64,000 bases of DNA from Akebia trifoliata (GCA_017979445.1 CM030718.1:22749021-22813020); one strand, 5' to 3'. Positions 47,970 through 58,295 are shown, counted from the stretch's first letter. Made by a program: numbers and translations. The notes: generated by a model from the sequence alone, not told the origin.

Positions 47970-48471
47970 GATAATTGTTTCGTGCATATATTATTGAGAT
48001 AAGAGGTGTCAATGGTTACCCAACCAACCAACCAAAATCATCCTAATTTTTTAATTATAAACTTAAATACTAGAATTGGAATCATTATGACTAGAATCAA
48101 TGTATACAATAAGGATTGGATTTTGTTCATTGTACCTAGGTATATTAAAAAATAAATAAATTGGGCTTCTAGGAAAGAGTATGAATAGTCTCTGATTAAC
48201 TAATACATTATTGAGGGGGTCATTTGGTAACCATTTTGATTGGAATGGAACTGTTTCTAAAATTGATTTTAACAATGTTGATTTTCTAGGTGAGAGATTA
48301 GTCATTCCACTTTGGATCAACCAACATGATACTTATTTGAGCTCTACAAACTAGAGTACAAATAGGGAGTAATTGCTACTCTTGTAACTATTCACATCTT
48401 GGGATTTAAATTTGGCATCTCGAGATCTACAATAGCTCCAACCTACTCACAATTTCAATTCAGGTCTGACT
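47970..48471. other. Intergenic, nothing recognised
   Basis: No repeat ends or plausible coding frame seen. The 85-codon minus frame at 48063-48320 matches nothing I recognise. Confidence 0.4.
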
Positions 48472-48799
48472 AATCTTACTAAGTTAGAAAGGATTTCACT
48501 CTTACTTAGGGATCCTTGGATTCACCTTGTGACATCAAAAAACATGATCCGGTGTTTTAGGGTTATAGAGGATAAAATTATTTATATGAATTTTGAAAAA
48601 AAAAATGTTATTTTTCATCGTTGAATTTTAATTTTAAATTTTGGATTAAGCCCAAAAAAGAGTTGAGATTTTTTTTTTTTTTTAATATCTAAATTTTTTG
48701 ATAAAATTTAGAGGTTTGAGGTGTTGGATTGCTAATGTGATAATCTATTCAAGCAAAACGACCCTTAGTAAGTCTTAAAATCTTTACTAATTTAATAAG
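48472..48799. mobile_element. MITE family A, copy 3
   Basis: It is oriented opposite to copies 1-2: CACCTTGTGACATCAAAAAA and CATGATCCGGTGTTTTAGGG near the left and GGTGTTGGATTGCTAATGTG near the right match their reverse complement. The ends are CTTACTAAG-like and TTTACTAATTT. Confidence 0.65.
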
Positions 48800-49019
48800 G
48801 AAAATGTTTCTCTTTGTATTCTTGTGCATCGATGTGATATCTAGCAAGGAAGCTCTGATACGTGATAGATACCCTCCTGTCTCTTCACTACTCAAAGACA
48901 AGAAAATTCATCCCCCCTTTGCAAAGATATGGATGCTTGGGGACCATTTTGTTTCATATGTCATGCTAATCTCAACTATTGTCCATCTTATTGAATATCT
49001 CTAAGCAGAATGACAAAAA

Positions 49020-49195
49020 AATGAATAATGTTGAATGACCTCAAGATTGTACCTCATATTGCACATCCTGACGTGAAAGTGTGTAGGAATCATAGATTAT
49101 TTCATCGAGATATGAGTCAAAAAACATCTATGGGTCGTACATACTTTCACATCAGAATGTGTGATATGAGGTACAATCTTGAGGTCACTCCAATA
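49020..49195. mobile_element. Hairpin MITE family H, copy 2
   Basis: The left arm GACCTCAAGATTGTACCTCA...TGACGTGAAAGT and the right arm ACTTTCACATCA...TGAGGTACAATCTTGAGGTC pair over about 65 bp, with the loop holding TTTCATCGAGATATGAG. There is no ORF. Confidence 0.75.
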
Positions 49196-49199
49196 CTAC

Positions 49200-49815
49200 T
49201 TTAAAAAAAATTTGATGTCATCCACCCAAACATCTTTTTCTTTCTTTTTTTCCCAAAAAATTCCAATGATCATAAACGTTCGGTCCACAACTTGATTGAC
49301 ATACACACCAAACAATTAGCTAAATCATTGATTTTGAGCCAATTGATTCACGCCATTTTCAAAAGATAACGATTGTTGTAATGAGCTAGAAATCACCAAT
49401 TGAAGGTATTTAGGGTCTTTTATTACATATTCCAGCTTCTGCTTCCGAATTTCATGTCTAGGAGAAGTAGAAGCTCAGAGTCCGAAATGTTGTGTCCAGG
49501 AGAATCTTGTTTTTTATAGAAGCTAACGAAAAAGTAGTAAAGAGATGTCAAATTTGTTATATTATTTAATCAATGAGTTAAGAAGAATGAGGGGTGAAAT
49601 CATCATTTCACCCCCATACATTTTTCAATGTTGAATTCTATTAGTGGCTCTCGTGCAAAAGCTACCCCAACAAAACTTCCTAAAAATGCAATTTTGAACT
49701 TCTCACAAAAATTGTTAAAATAGAAATTATTATCAACGAACGTGTTTTTCTAACTTTTTCGACTCAAAATCCAAAAAATCGTCTAAAAAACCTGTAACAA
49801 ACAGACCATTGGCTT
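49200..49815. other. Intergenic, nothing recognised
   Basis: No repeat ends or coding frame. A short AGGAGAA(G/T) repetition near 49455-49505. Confidence 0.4.
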
Positions 49816-49818
49816 AGC

Positions 49819-49876
49819 GCGCGCTCTCTCTCTCTCACAAAAAAAAAAAAAACACACACACACACACACAAAAAAG
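49819..49876. repeat. Compound microsatellite (GC/CT/A/CA)
   Basis: (CT)n, a poly-A run and (CA)n adjoin one another. A further A run follows at 49921-49938. Confidence 0.85.
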
Positions 49877-49939
49877 ACGAGCCAAGCCAAATATTATGGG
49901 GTCAGTGGCCCAAAAAGTAAGAAAAAAAAAAAAAAAACA

Positions 49940-50610
49940 AATTCGGACCCACAAGAACCAACCCAATACCTGATCCACACGAGATGTGTTGACCAATGAC
50001 CACCAGTCCCATAAAGCCGTTCGATTTTATAATATAAAGTATCACCATTTGTCCCCACACGCTTTGTGTGTATCCATGTGCGTAAGAAAGGTCTCAATAG
50101 GGTTAGGACGTAAGGTTTCAAGATGATGTCACTGCCAACTAAAATAACAACTGTTCAAGAGCTCCAGCTGTAGTATTTGGTGGTCCAACTATTGGACGTT
50201 TCTCATGAATCGGGCAATACGGACCATTCGATTGGTTATCTATTCTATCTAGTGGTCCAGACATTGTTACGATGGATGATCATAATATCTCCGTACCCAT
50301 CAACTTTGGGGATGTTACATTGACATAGAATAACTAACCTACTATCAGATGCAGTAGAAATTAATTGTCCATAACGGTTGTAATTTATGTTCACATCATC
50401 TAAAAGTCTAAGTTACAAATTACGTTAAGAGTGGAGATCACATGGTCCCTGGAGTTTGGTAGTAAGCTACTTCCAACTCATTTATTAGCCACGTGGTACT
50501 GTCATTGGACATTCTCATCCATCATTGTCAATGATGAGTTTGGGGCCAAGCTTGATTGACCACTAACTCATCAATCATTAAGAGGAAGATTGTACCTTTA
50601 ACAAATTGGA
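49940..50610. other. Intergenic, nothing firm
   Basis: The 75-codon minus frame at 49894-50121 runs into the poly-A tract and is probably chance. Confidence 0.4.
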
Positions 50611-50611
50611 G

Positions 50612-51120
50612 TCTTACTTTGAAGAGGCCATCCCGCGTCAAAATTTTGGTAGAACCTTCTTCATAACACAGGGTACGGATCCTCCGTGGTACTTTTTTCC
50701 TGAAGTTTCCTGTAGAGATTTTTCTACAGCTTTAACAGGGTCATTTTCAAAATCAAGAAGACTCAAATCCTCTAATTTTTTAAGTATAAATCAGATTTGA
50801 AAAAAAAATTCCACAAAAAGACTTTTCAATACCAAGTTCAAAGGTTTTGAAAATGAATAGTCATTGAACTTCTACGTTTATACAGCTTGGATTTAGCGTT
50901 TTGATTACTTGGAAATATTTCAAGCGTCCAAAACTACTGTAGAGAACTACAAGAGAAAAGTACCTCACCACAACATAACACTTGACTTTTTGTATTTATT
51001 TCACACTCCTACTTGCTCAACAATATTTGAGATACCTCCTTGGATAGTAACATGTAGTCCAAAGAAGTGGGTTCTATCAAAATTTTGAAGGGGGTTGCGC
51101 AGTTCAAAGTTTTTTCCAAC
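50612..51120. mobile_element. MITE family C, copy with an insertion
   Basis: CTTTGAAGAGGCC...TCAAAATTTTGG at the left and CAAAATTTTGAAG...GTTCAAAGTTTTTTCC at the right are inverted and match 11200-11385. The middle holds about 300 bp of unrelated sequence with ACTTTTCAATACC, suggesting a further insertion. Confidence 0.55.
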
Positions 51121-51230
51121 AAAATGGGGCCAGGCTGTGATTGCTTTTTGAGCTTTATAAATGTTGAGGACTCTGTAAAGAGAAGTGTTAAAGGCATTAA
51201 TAAGGGCTACTCAAACCATAGTCAAATAGT

Positions 51231-51482
51231 TGTCTTATATGGGTTACATGTTTCGGAATGAGCTGTTTTTTGGTGAGGAGATCATCGTCACCAAAAATCA
51301 AACCATTCCGAAACTTCTAACCCCATCAAAACAAGTTCAAGAACTGTAAAACATCCTCTTTTTTTTTTTTGTAAACTAGTTGTGAGGGGGTTAGAAGTTT
51401 CGGAATGGCTTGATTTTTGGTGAGGATGATCTCCTTACCAAAAAGCAACTCATTCAAAAACTTGTAGCCCATGTAAGATAAA
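51231..51482. mobile_element. Double-hairpin MITE family M, copy 3
   Basis: TCTTATATGGGTTACA and TGTAGCCCATGTAAGA are inverted ends. The GGAATG-CTGATTTTTGGTGAGG hairpins of copies 1-2 are present but shortened (252 bp). No (TA)n flanks remain. Confidence 0.75.
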
Positions 51483-51544
51483 AAAATTGGCTATGATGAG
51501 GGTGCCTTTGATAATAATTGGGGTGCCTTTAACATTACTCCTTT

Positions 51545-51755
51545 GTAAATGCAAGTCCAACTTCGGAGCGAGTAACTGCTTCCAAATTTGAAGGAACGCT
51601 CCTCGCTACAAGGCACATGGTGTTTCAAATTTATTTCACGCCTCTACATTTCCTTCAAAATTTGAAATACCTCCTTCAAAATATCATGTGTAATCCAATG
51701 GAAAGGGTTCCTTCAAATTTTTGAAGCGAGCTGCCCACTTCAAAGTTTTTACCTT
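51545..51755. mobile_element. MITE family C, copy 3
   Basis: It carries CTTCCAAATTTGAAGGAACG at the left, CACGCCTCTACATTT and GTGTAATCCAATGGAAAGGGT in the middle, and CAAATTTTTGAAGCGAGCTG at the right, colinear with 11200-11385. Confidence 0.65.
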
Positions 51756-51759
51756 GTAA

Positions 51760-52290
51760 ATGCATTGATTTCTAGTACCCTTAAAAGTCATTTAATACTA
51801 CTTTTTGCAAAGTGGATGTCCAATCTTCATTGTAGTGGAAAGGGGTTACAAATGAGATTTGATATTTTGAAATTTATGTACTAAGCTGATGAACCAATGG
51901 CATCATGCCATGTGTATTGAAAAAATTAAGGCACTTAAATTGCTCTGAAATTCTCTCTATTAATCGATCACTCTTGCTTATGTCATGCATATTGCATCAT
52001 GCCATTAATTCATTAACTTAGTACATAAATTTCTAAATAGCAAATCTTTGTTTTACAATCATCTTTACTATTATAATGAAAGAAGGCAGCTTGGATCCTA
52101 CAAATGCCCCCACCTTTACACTTAAATTTATATAATTAGTGTCATTTTGGTAATAATAAAAAAACCAATAAAATTGCAACCCACCATCCTGAAATCATAG
52201 TGGTTAGTTTTCAAACTTACAAAAGTATCTTTTTTATTATGTAATAATAAAAAAAATCTTTTAATAAATATTTTAAGATAAACCCTTTTG
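51760..52290. other. Intergenic, nothing recognised
   Basis: The stretch 51870-51990 resembles 63500-63600 (GTGCTAAGCTGGTGAACCAA, ATGATGCCATATGTATT) and so contains part of an unplaced dispersed repeat. Confidence 0.4.
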
Positions 52291-52293
52291 ATT

Positions 52294-52749
52294 AGGAGTT
52301 AAAATAGGTCGGGTTCAGGCCGGATATGAGTATTTCCATATCCATATCCGAATTTTTATCTAGATTTGAATCTGACTTGGATCCTAATAGTTAAAATCAT
52401 ATTCAAACTATTTTATTTTCATTAAATCCATATCTGGATTCAATCCGACCCAATTAATTAATTTGAGTTGGATGATGTCAAACTGTTCAAGATTATTTTT
52501 AAATAAAATTGTTAAAATATGACCAAATGGTGATTTGAATTCAAGATATCTCAATTTTGAAGAGAGGCCTTGACCACAACATTCAGATCTTGATGGATAT
52601 ATGGATGGATTCATGTCCGATCAGATACGACTTGGGTCAAGGGACATCAACCCATATTCGAATCATATTTTAATTCAGATATACTTGAAGGAATCAAACC
52701 CACTAAATTTGAATTCGGATTTCAGATAAAATCTGTCCCATTTTAAGTC
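52294..52749. mobile_element. Non-autonomous TIR repeat (AGGASTTAAAATRGG ends)
   Basis: AGGAGTTAAAATAGGTCGGG at the left and inverted AGGACTTAAAATGGGACAG at the right. Internal GGATATGAGTATTTCC/GAATCTGACTTGGAT motifs repeat in both orientations. No ORF. Confidence 0.6.
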
Positions 52750-53410
52750 CTATTTTTGATACATGTGCATTTGCACATGCCACCTTCTAGTACATTTAAC
52801 TATAGATAATAAAAGAGCATGCCAAACCGAATTAGGTATTGAGAGACCCTAATTGGACCTGGATTTAATAGATTGAATTTTTTTTAGTCCAACCCTACCC
52901 TTCTAGGGCTAAGATCATGGCTTTAAACCTTGCCCCCCTCCCCCTTCTCTCTCCCTCTCTCTCTCTTTCTCTCTCCATTGGGACAAACCTAGTTAATGGG
53001 CCAGTAGGTCCAATTGACAAATCCTATCTTAGGTAAAAATAACCTTAAATGAAAAAGGGAGCAACCATTTGCAAATGACTAATTGTCCCTTACACACCAA
53101 TCTTAAAAAATATCAATATTTCTACTTCTTGTTAAGTATTTACCAGTTGCACCTCTCTCTCTCAATTTTTTTTTTTTATTTATTTATTATATTGAAGGTC
53201 GAAGAAGCAAAAGATCTATCTTTCTTTATAATTTTTTACCCTTGCTACAGTGACTCCATATCACTTAAAGTAACACTATGTGTGCAGAGAACTATCATTT
53301 TTCCTCGAGTGCATAACACTTATATTTTAAGAAAAGTATCAATGATTACTTTTCATACTTAAGTTGTCACTCAGTTATATTCTAAGTATTATTTTGAGTC
53401 ATTTTAACAC
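52750..53410. other. Intergenic with CT-rich tract
   Basis: A CT-rich tract lies at 52940-52975. The 97-codon plus frame at 53069-53362 is low-complexity and unrecognised. Confidence 0.4.
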
Positions 53411-53414
53411 AAGT

Positions 53415-53570
53415 CGTGATGAATGCACGTGATTTTGGTATGCGGCTTGGTACGTGATTGACGTGGCAAGGGCACAGAACCATAGATTTTTTTCATCGAG
53501 ATACATAGGAAACAGATGTGCGGTTTTGTGCCCTTGCCACGTCAACTGCATGCATCCATCATTACTATTT
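53415..53570. mobile_element. Hairpin MITE family H, copy 3
   Basis: GACGTGGCAAGGGCACAGAA (from 53460) pairs with TTTGTGCCCTTGCCACGTC (to 53543). The outer arms GATGAATGCACG and GCATGCATCCATC extend the stem imperfectly. The loop contains CATCGAGATACATAGG. Confidence 0.8.
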
Positions 53571-53682
53571 TAACATTTTTCTTAAAAAAAAAAAAAGAGT
53601 TTTTTTCCTCTATCTTATTGAAAGAAGAAGAAGAAGAATAAGAAGAAGCTCTCTATTTCTAAACCCCCGGTAAGGGTTTAGG

Positions 53683-54203
53683 TAGCATGTGTCCTAAGGG
53701 CACATTTTTTAAGATGCATTAAATTCACCTTGAAAATGCACATTTGAGGGTATTTTTGATTGATTTAACCCCAAGGGGTTGTCCTAGTGGCAAGTCGATC
53801 CTTGATCCTTGATCCTTGGTAAGCTCATCAAGAATGGTAGGTTATATATTCGAAATCACACAAAGCAATGAATTCCTTGGGACCACCCTCGAGGGTTTAT
53901 TTGACCCCTTAACTAACCAGTTCATGTAAGACTCTCTGAGGGACAATTTGTGAGACTATGAGATTAGTCTCACATGAAGGGTGAGGATACCCATGATAAG
54001 AAAAAAGAGAGTATTTTTAATAGAAAAACATATTTTGAGGTTAATTATTTTTTATCGGTAAACCTATTTTTAATGAGTTCAATAATTTAGTGCAGGTGGG
54101 ATTTGAACCCATGTTTCATTTTGAGGTTATTTTAGTAGAAAAATAAATTTTGAAGATGCATTTAATGCATCTTAACGTATGCCCTTGGGCACATGTCTAC
54201 ATA
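53683..54203. mobile_element. TIR element hosting a SINE, upstream of the receptor kinase
   Basis: GTAGCATGTGTCCTAAGGGC...AAGATGCATTAAAT at the left is inverted at the right as ATTTAATGCATCTTA...GCCCTTGGGCACATGTCTAC, about 42 bp of TIR. It ends about 1.1 kb upstream of the kinase ATG. The SINE at 53764-54010 lies within it. Confidence 0.75.
53764..54010 (+). mobile_element. tRNA-derived SINE nested in a TIR element
   Basis: It begins TTTAACCCCAAGGGGTTG, with an A-box-like TGTCCTAGTGGCAAG and a B-box-like GGTTATATATTCGAAATC, then an A-rich GATAAGAAAAAAGAGA tail. The flanks GTATTTTTGATTGA (53750-53763) and GTATTTTTAATAGA (54011-54024) form a 14-bp duplication with two mismatches. A CTTGATCCTTGATCCTTG triplication lies inside. 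Confidence 0.75.
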
Positions 54204-54928
54204 AGATGAGGAGTGCAACTTTTTCTTCTCTTCTTTTTGGGAGTGCAATCAGACAACCCAACCACTTAAATCACCAACACGTGGCGCATAAAGGAGAACA
54301 GAGTAGGGTTTCAGCCCAACTCTCGAGAGTACAAGAACTGACACTGTGCGTAATACGCGCTACGCGGCTACGAATTGGGCACCAAAGTCTACTTACTGTA
54401 GAAAACGACAAGTAAAATATCCGTATTATTGAGGATTTAAGAACCTATTGTCACTGTTATTTGCTTCTTCTACTATTGTATTAGTAAGTAAATCTCAGTC
54501 TGAAACTGTCATTTCGCCATTAAAGAAGAATAATAAAAAACTTCTCTTAAATTCTTTCTCTGACGAGTTTCTTACACCCATTTTTCTCACCATCTCATGA
54601 GTCTCGGCTCCTCGATTTTCATACAAGAAAAGTCATCTCTTGAAAAATAGCTGGTTCTGTTCCAACTTGAAGGACTATTATTATCTCTGGTTTCGATTTT
54701 TTATTTATTTTTTGTTTAGTCTTAGAATTTTTCAATCAAAAGATAGATTGAAAAAGATCTTGGTTTCTATCAGTTCCAGACAGATCTGGGTTTGAAAGAT
54801 TCCTAAGAGATAAGGTGTTTAGAAAAGTTAGAGAACTCTTGAAAGGGAGAAATTGTTCTGTTTTTCCATCTGGGTTTGATCGGGAATCTTGATTTCTCTT
54901 TGAGAATCTGGGGTTCTTGAAGGTATAA

Positions 54929-54961
54929 ATGGTTCTGTTTTTCTATCTGGGTGGTTGTTGA
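54929..54961 (+). CDS. Candidate uORF 1 (10 residues)
   Basis: ATG to TGA encoding MVLFFYLGGC in the first leader repeat unit. The TGA overlaps the ATG of a second tiny uORF (54961-54978, MENLI). Its product is nearly the same as that of uORF 2. Translation is unproven. Confidence 0.4.
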   Translation: MVLFFYLGGC

Positions 54962-55087
54962 TGGAGAATCTCATATGATCTCAAAGGTTCCACCTTTTTA
55001 ACACTTCATCAAAATTTCTGTGGTGGGTATTTAATTTCATTCGGGGTTTTTTGGTTATTGAGAATCTAGGGTTCTTTGAAGGGAGAA

Positions 55088-55120
55088 ATGGTTCTGTTTT
55101 TCTATCTGGGTTATTGGTGA
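55088..55120 (+). CDS. Candidate uORF 2 (10 residues)
   Basis: ATG to TGA encoding MVLFFYLGYW in the second leader repeat unit. The TGA again overlaps an ATG (55120-55143, MENLDSS). The first eight residues match uORF 1. Translation is unproven. Confidence 0.4.
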   Translation: MVLFFYLGYW

Positions 55121-55343
55121 TGGAGAATCTTGATTCGTCTTAGTGAGAGCTCAAATGATCTCAAAGTTTCCTCTTTTTTAAGTCTTTATCATTTTTCCTG
55201 TGGTGGTTATTTAGTTTCATTTGGGTATTTTTTTTTTCGCTTACTGAGAATCTAGGGTTCTTGTGGTGCATCTTTAGTAACAAAAAAAAATCCAGAAGAG
55301 CTGAAAGATCCCATCTTTTTCATTGTTGGTATCAGTTTTTCTC

Positions 55344-57818
55344 ATGATGGGTATCGGAGAACTTAAATTGTTTATATGGGTTTTGTCCATCTTGTCTTTG
55401 ATATGTGGTTCCATTGGATTTGATCCTATAGATAATTACCTGATAGATTGTGGATCACCCAAGAACACATCCACACCGGATGGTCGGATTTTCAGTGCAG
55501 ATAACTTGGGTTCCCGATTTCTATCCACCCCCAATAACATTTTTGCCGATAAAAATTCGAATTCTTCCTTTAACATGACTGATCTGCCTCTTTATCAAAC
55601 TGCTAGAATCCTCAATGGAAACTCTACTTACACATTTCCGATTCAAAAACAAGGGAGGCATTGGATTCGTCTTTATTTCTATCCGTTCGTCTATCAGAGC
55701 TACAATATGAGTAGAGTAAAATTCTCTATTTCCACCCAATTCTCTGTTCTCCTCAACAATTTCCAACCAGGGAATGATCCCACGATGAAGGAATTCTCCG
55801 TGAACATAACTTCGAACAATCTCTTGCTTACCTTCTCCCCACCCGACAATTCTTTTGCTTTCTTAAATGCCTTAGAAGTTGTTTCGGTCCCTGATGAGCT
55901 CATCACCAATGAAGCCCAGTTTATTACTTCTCGGACGAAGTACCAAGGTTTGTGGAACCAAGCACTAGAGACGGTTCAGAGGGTCAATATGGGTGGACCA
56001 TTGGTCTCCCCACAAAACGATACCTTGGGGCGCACTTGGGTTCCCGATGATCAGTTTTTACGGCACAAAGACCTTGCAATATCGGTATCAAAGATCTCAG
56101 CTGTCAATTATGTGAGTGGCGGGCCTACTCCGGATATCGCTCCTCCTCCCGTATATGGAACTGCAAGAAAGATGAATTCAGAATCTAATCCCAACAACAT
56201 TTTCAATGTGACATGGGAGTTTGATGTGTTTCCTCGTTTTGAGTATCTGATTCGGCTTCATTTCTGCGATATAGTGAGTAAAACAACTACAGGCTCTCTT
56301 GTCTTTAATGTTTATATAAACTCTTGGAATGCTATTAGAGATCTCGAGCTTAGTAGTTTCAGTAACAGCTTGGCCACTCCATACTATGCGGACTTCCTTA
56401 CAAGGCCAAGTGAGAGCACTAAACTTAGTGTAAGTATTGGCCCTTCAACTGCTTTTTCCGATGTTTACCCAGACGCCATTCTAAATGGATTGGAGATTAT
56501 GAAATTGACCTCGGTAACACCGTCTTCTGAGTCAAGTTCGAAGAACCACGTTGGTATGATAGTGGGTGTGATCATTGGGGCATTAGTCGCAGTAGTTTTG
56601 TTTGTAATTCTCTTTGTGGTTCGCAGAAGACGAAGATTGGCACGCGATCACGATTCAAAGAAATGGGCTCCTTTCTTCGTGAGTGGAGGGAATTTTGACA
56701 GCACTGGAAGGAAGTTTTCTAATGGAACTGGCATTAATAGTGTCTCGGGCTTCGGGTACCGCTTTCCTTTTGCGGCATTACAAGGGGCTACAAACAACTT
56801 TGACGAGAGTTGGGTTATTGGGGTTGGTGGTTTTGGGAAGGTTTACAAGGGAGTTCTTGGAGATGGTACTAAGGTGGCAGCGAAGAGGGGTAACCATTTG
56901 TCCCAACAAGGTCTTGCGGAGTTTAGGACCGAAATCGAGATGTTGTCTCAGTTCCGCCACCGCCATCTCGTCTCTCTGATTGGGTTTTGTGATGAACGGA
57001 ATGAGATGATCTTAGTGTACGAGTACATGGAGAATGGAACCCTCAAGGGTCATCTCTATGGCTCCGATCTTCCGAGCTTGAGTTGGAAGCAAAGGCTTGA
57101 GATATGTATTGGATCGGCTAGGGGACTTCACTACCTTCACACTGGTTATGCAAAGGCGATTATCCACCGAGATGTTAAGTCGGCAAATATCTTACTCGAT
57201 GAGAATCACATGGCCAAGGTTGCTGATTTTGGGCTTTCGAAGGCCGGGCCTGAGATCGATCAAACCCATGTCAGTACCGCCGTAAAAGGGAGTTTCGGGT
57301 ATCTTGATCCAGAATATTTCCGAAGACAACATCTTACAGAGAAGTCAGATGTGTACTCCTTTGGTGTGGTTTTGTTTGAAGTACTTTGTGCAAGACCTGT
57401 TATCGATCCTTCCCTTCCAAGGGAGATGGTGAACTTAGCTGAATGGGCAATGAAATGGCAGAAAAGCGGGAAGTTGGAGGAAATCATAGATCCACAACTT
57501 GTTGGTAAAATCAGACCCGATTCTCTAAGGAAGTTTGGAGAAACTGCTGAGAAATGCTTGGCCGACTATGGTGTTGATCGTCCTACAATGGGAGATGTGT
57601 TATGGAATCTGGAGTATGTGCTTCAACTTCAAGAGGCAGAGATACCTAGTGATTCAAATGGAAACAGTACTAACTTGATAGGCGAGCTTTCTGAAGAGGT
57701 CAACAAGGTCGAGACTACTGTTAGTGCAACACAATTGGAGATGTCAAGCGTGGATGATCTTTCGGGTGTTTCGATGAGTAAGGTTTTCTCAGAGCTAGTG
57801 AGAGCTGAAGGGAGGTAG
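55344..57818 (+). CDS. CrRLK1L (malectin-like) receptor-like serine/threonine kinase
   Basis: A single exon of 824 residues starting at the first in-frame ATG (55344); the open frame extends a few codons upstream but without an ATG. Residues 1-26 are a signal peptide. About 30-180 and 210-395 are tandem malectin-like domains, with IDCGSP near 34 and several N-glycosylation sequons. Residues 403-426 are a membrane span followed by RRRRR. The kinase is about 488-765: P-loop GVGGFGKV 493-500, Lys514 (VAAKR, where VAVK/VAIK is usual), HRD 608-610 with DVKSANILL, DFG 628-630, and GSFGYLDPEY to 658. It is an RD kinase and should be active. The tail ends SMSKVFSELVRAEGR, typical of this family. Length and the lack of introns fit CrRLK1L receptors, and the ectodomain most resembles my memory of Arabidopsis At5g24010. 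Such receptors act at the plasma membrane in cell-wall and RALF-type signalling; the ligand here is unknown. Confidence 0.96.
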   Translation: MMGIGELKLFIWVLSILSLICGSIGFDPIDNYLIDCGSPKNTSTPDGRIFSADNLGSRFLSTPNNIFADKNSNSSFNMTDLPLYQTARILNGNSTYTFPIQKQGRHWIRLYFYPFVYQSYNMSRVKFSISTQFSVLLNNFQPGNDPTMKEFSVNITSNNLLLTFSPPDNSFAFLNALEVVSVPDELITNEAQFITSRTKYQGLWNQALETVQRVNMGGPLVSPQNDTLGRTWVPDDQFLRHKDLAISVSKISAVNYVSGGPTPDIAPPPVYGTARKMNSESNPNNIFNVTWEFDVFPRFEYLIRLHFCDIVSKTTTGSLVFNVYINSWNAIRDLELSSFSNSLATPYYADFLTRPSESTKLSVSIGPSTAFSDVYPDAILNGLEIMKLTSVTPSSESSSKNHVGMIVGVIIGALVAVVLFVILFVVRRRRRLARDHDSKKWAPFFVSGGNFDSTGRKFSNGTGINSVSGFGYRFPFAALQGATNNFDESWVIGVGGFGKVYKGVLGDGTKVAAKRGNHLSQQGLAEFRTEIEMLSQFRHRHLVSLIGFCDERNEMILVYEYMENGTLKGHLYGSDLPSLSWKQRLEICIGSARGLHYLHTGYAKAIIHRDVKSANILLDENHMAKVADFGLSKAGPEIDQTHVSTAVKGSFGYLDPEYFRRQHLTEKSDVYSFGVVLFEVLCARPVIDPSLPREMVNLAEWAMKWQKSGKLEEIIDPQLVGKIRPDSLRKFGETAEKCLADYGVDRPTMGDVLWNLEYVLQLQEAEIPSDSNGNSTNLIGELSEEVNKVETTVSATQLEMSSVDDLSGVSMSKVFSELVRAEGR

Positions 57819-58295
57819 ACAGAACATAGAAGATGGCCTCTCTATCATGGTGAGTCTCTTCTGTACAGAAAGAGTTCAAATGAGTTGTTTCAGCCCTTTG
57901 ATACAGCTAGTATACCTCTTTGATCTATTATGGTTTTGTAATCAGCTACCTTGATTGTGCGATTAATTACGTGCTACTTTGTTCTTTTTTTCCATTATTT
58001 GTTTTTTGAACCTATATGTTCACATCAGATTATGGAGGAGTTATTTCTTTATAGGGTATGCTTTCTCATTTATGATAATAAACACATTCTAGTGAATTTT
58101 CTCGGAACATCTTTTAACTCTAGTTCTTAGAGGAGGCTTGTGAACTTTGTGTAAATCATTGTGTAATTGTGTAATTGTGTAATTGTGTGGATAAGACTTT
58201 GAATATACACATGTGATAGGGTATTTATACTTCATATTTACTCTTAACTAGACTTAAACTACGATTCAATGCCAATTTGGTGATCAAGAATCTTC
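57819..58295 (+). other. 3' flank of the receptor kinase
   Basis: Downstream of the stop there is a T-rich stretch and an AATAAA within GATAATAAACAC (about 58076-58085), a possible polyadenylation signal. A short GTAATTGTGTAATTGTGT minisatellite lies at 58160-58190. Confidence 0.45.

Larger units (their letters stand above)
54540..55343 (+). promoter_or_regulatory. Leader/promoter-proximal region of the receptor kinase with tandem repeats
   Basis: Two full units begin with TGAGAATCTRGGGTTCTT at 54901 and 55059, and a third partial one begins at 55244. A degenerate earlier partial unit lies at 54836-54895. Each unit carries GGTTCTGTTTTTCTATCTGG, GATGGAGAATCT, TGATCTCAAA and CTGTGGTGG motifs. 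The start of transcription cannot be read from sequence, and no convincing TATA box was found. If the region is transcribed and unspliced, it is an about 0.8-kb leader with several short uORFs. Confidence 0.6.

Noticed and set aside
48804..49004. 66-codon plus frame after MITE A copy 3
   Set aside because: No recognised domain or splice partners, and composition like the surrounding sequence.
52940..52975. CT-rich tract as a possible core promoter
   Set aside because: No gene starts downstream within a sensible distance, and it is simple-sequence DNA.
55323..55343. Upstream extension of the kinase frame
   Set aside because: The extension would need a TTG start. In a plant gene the first in-frame ATG at 55344 is the reasonable start.
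56683..56979. 98-codon frame overlapping the receptor kinase
   Set aside because: It is an alternative frame within the kinase coding sequence.
58160..58190. GTAATTGTGT repeats as a possible CRISPR-like or iteron array
   Set aside because: Only three or four 9-bp units without spacers in a plant genome; an ordinary minisatellite.
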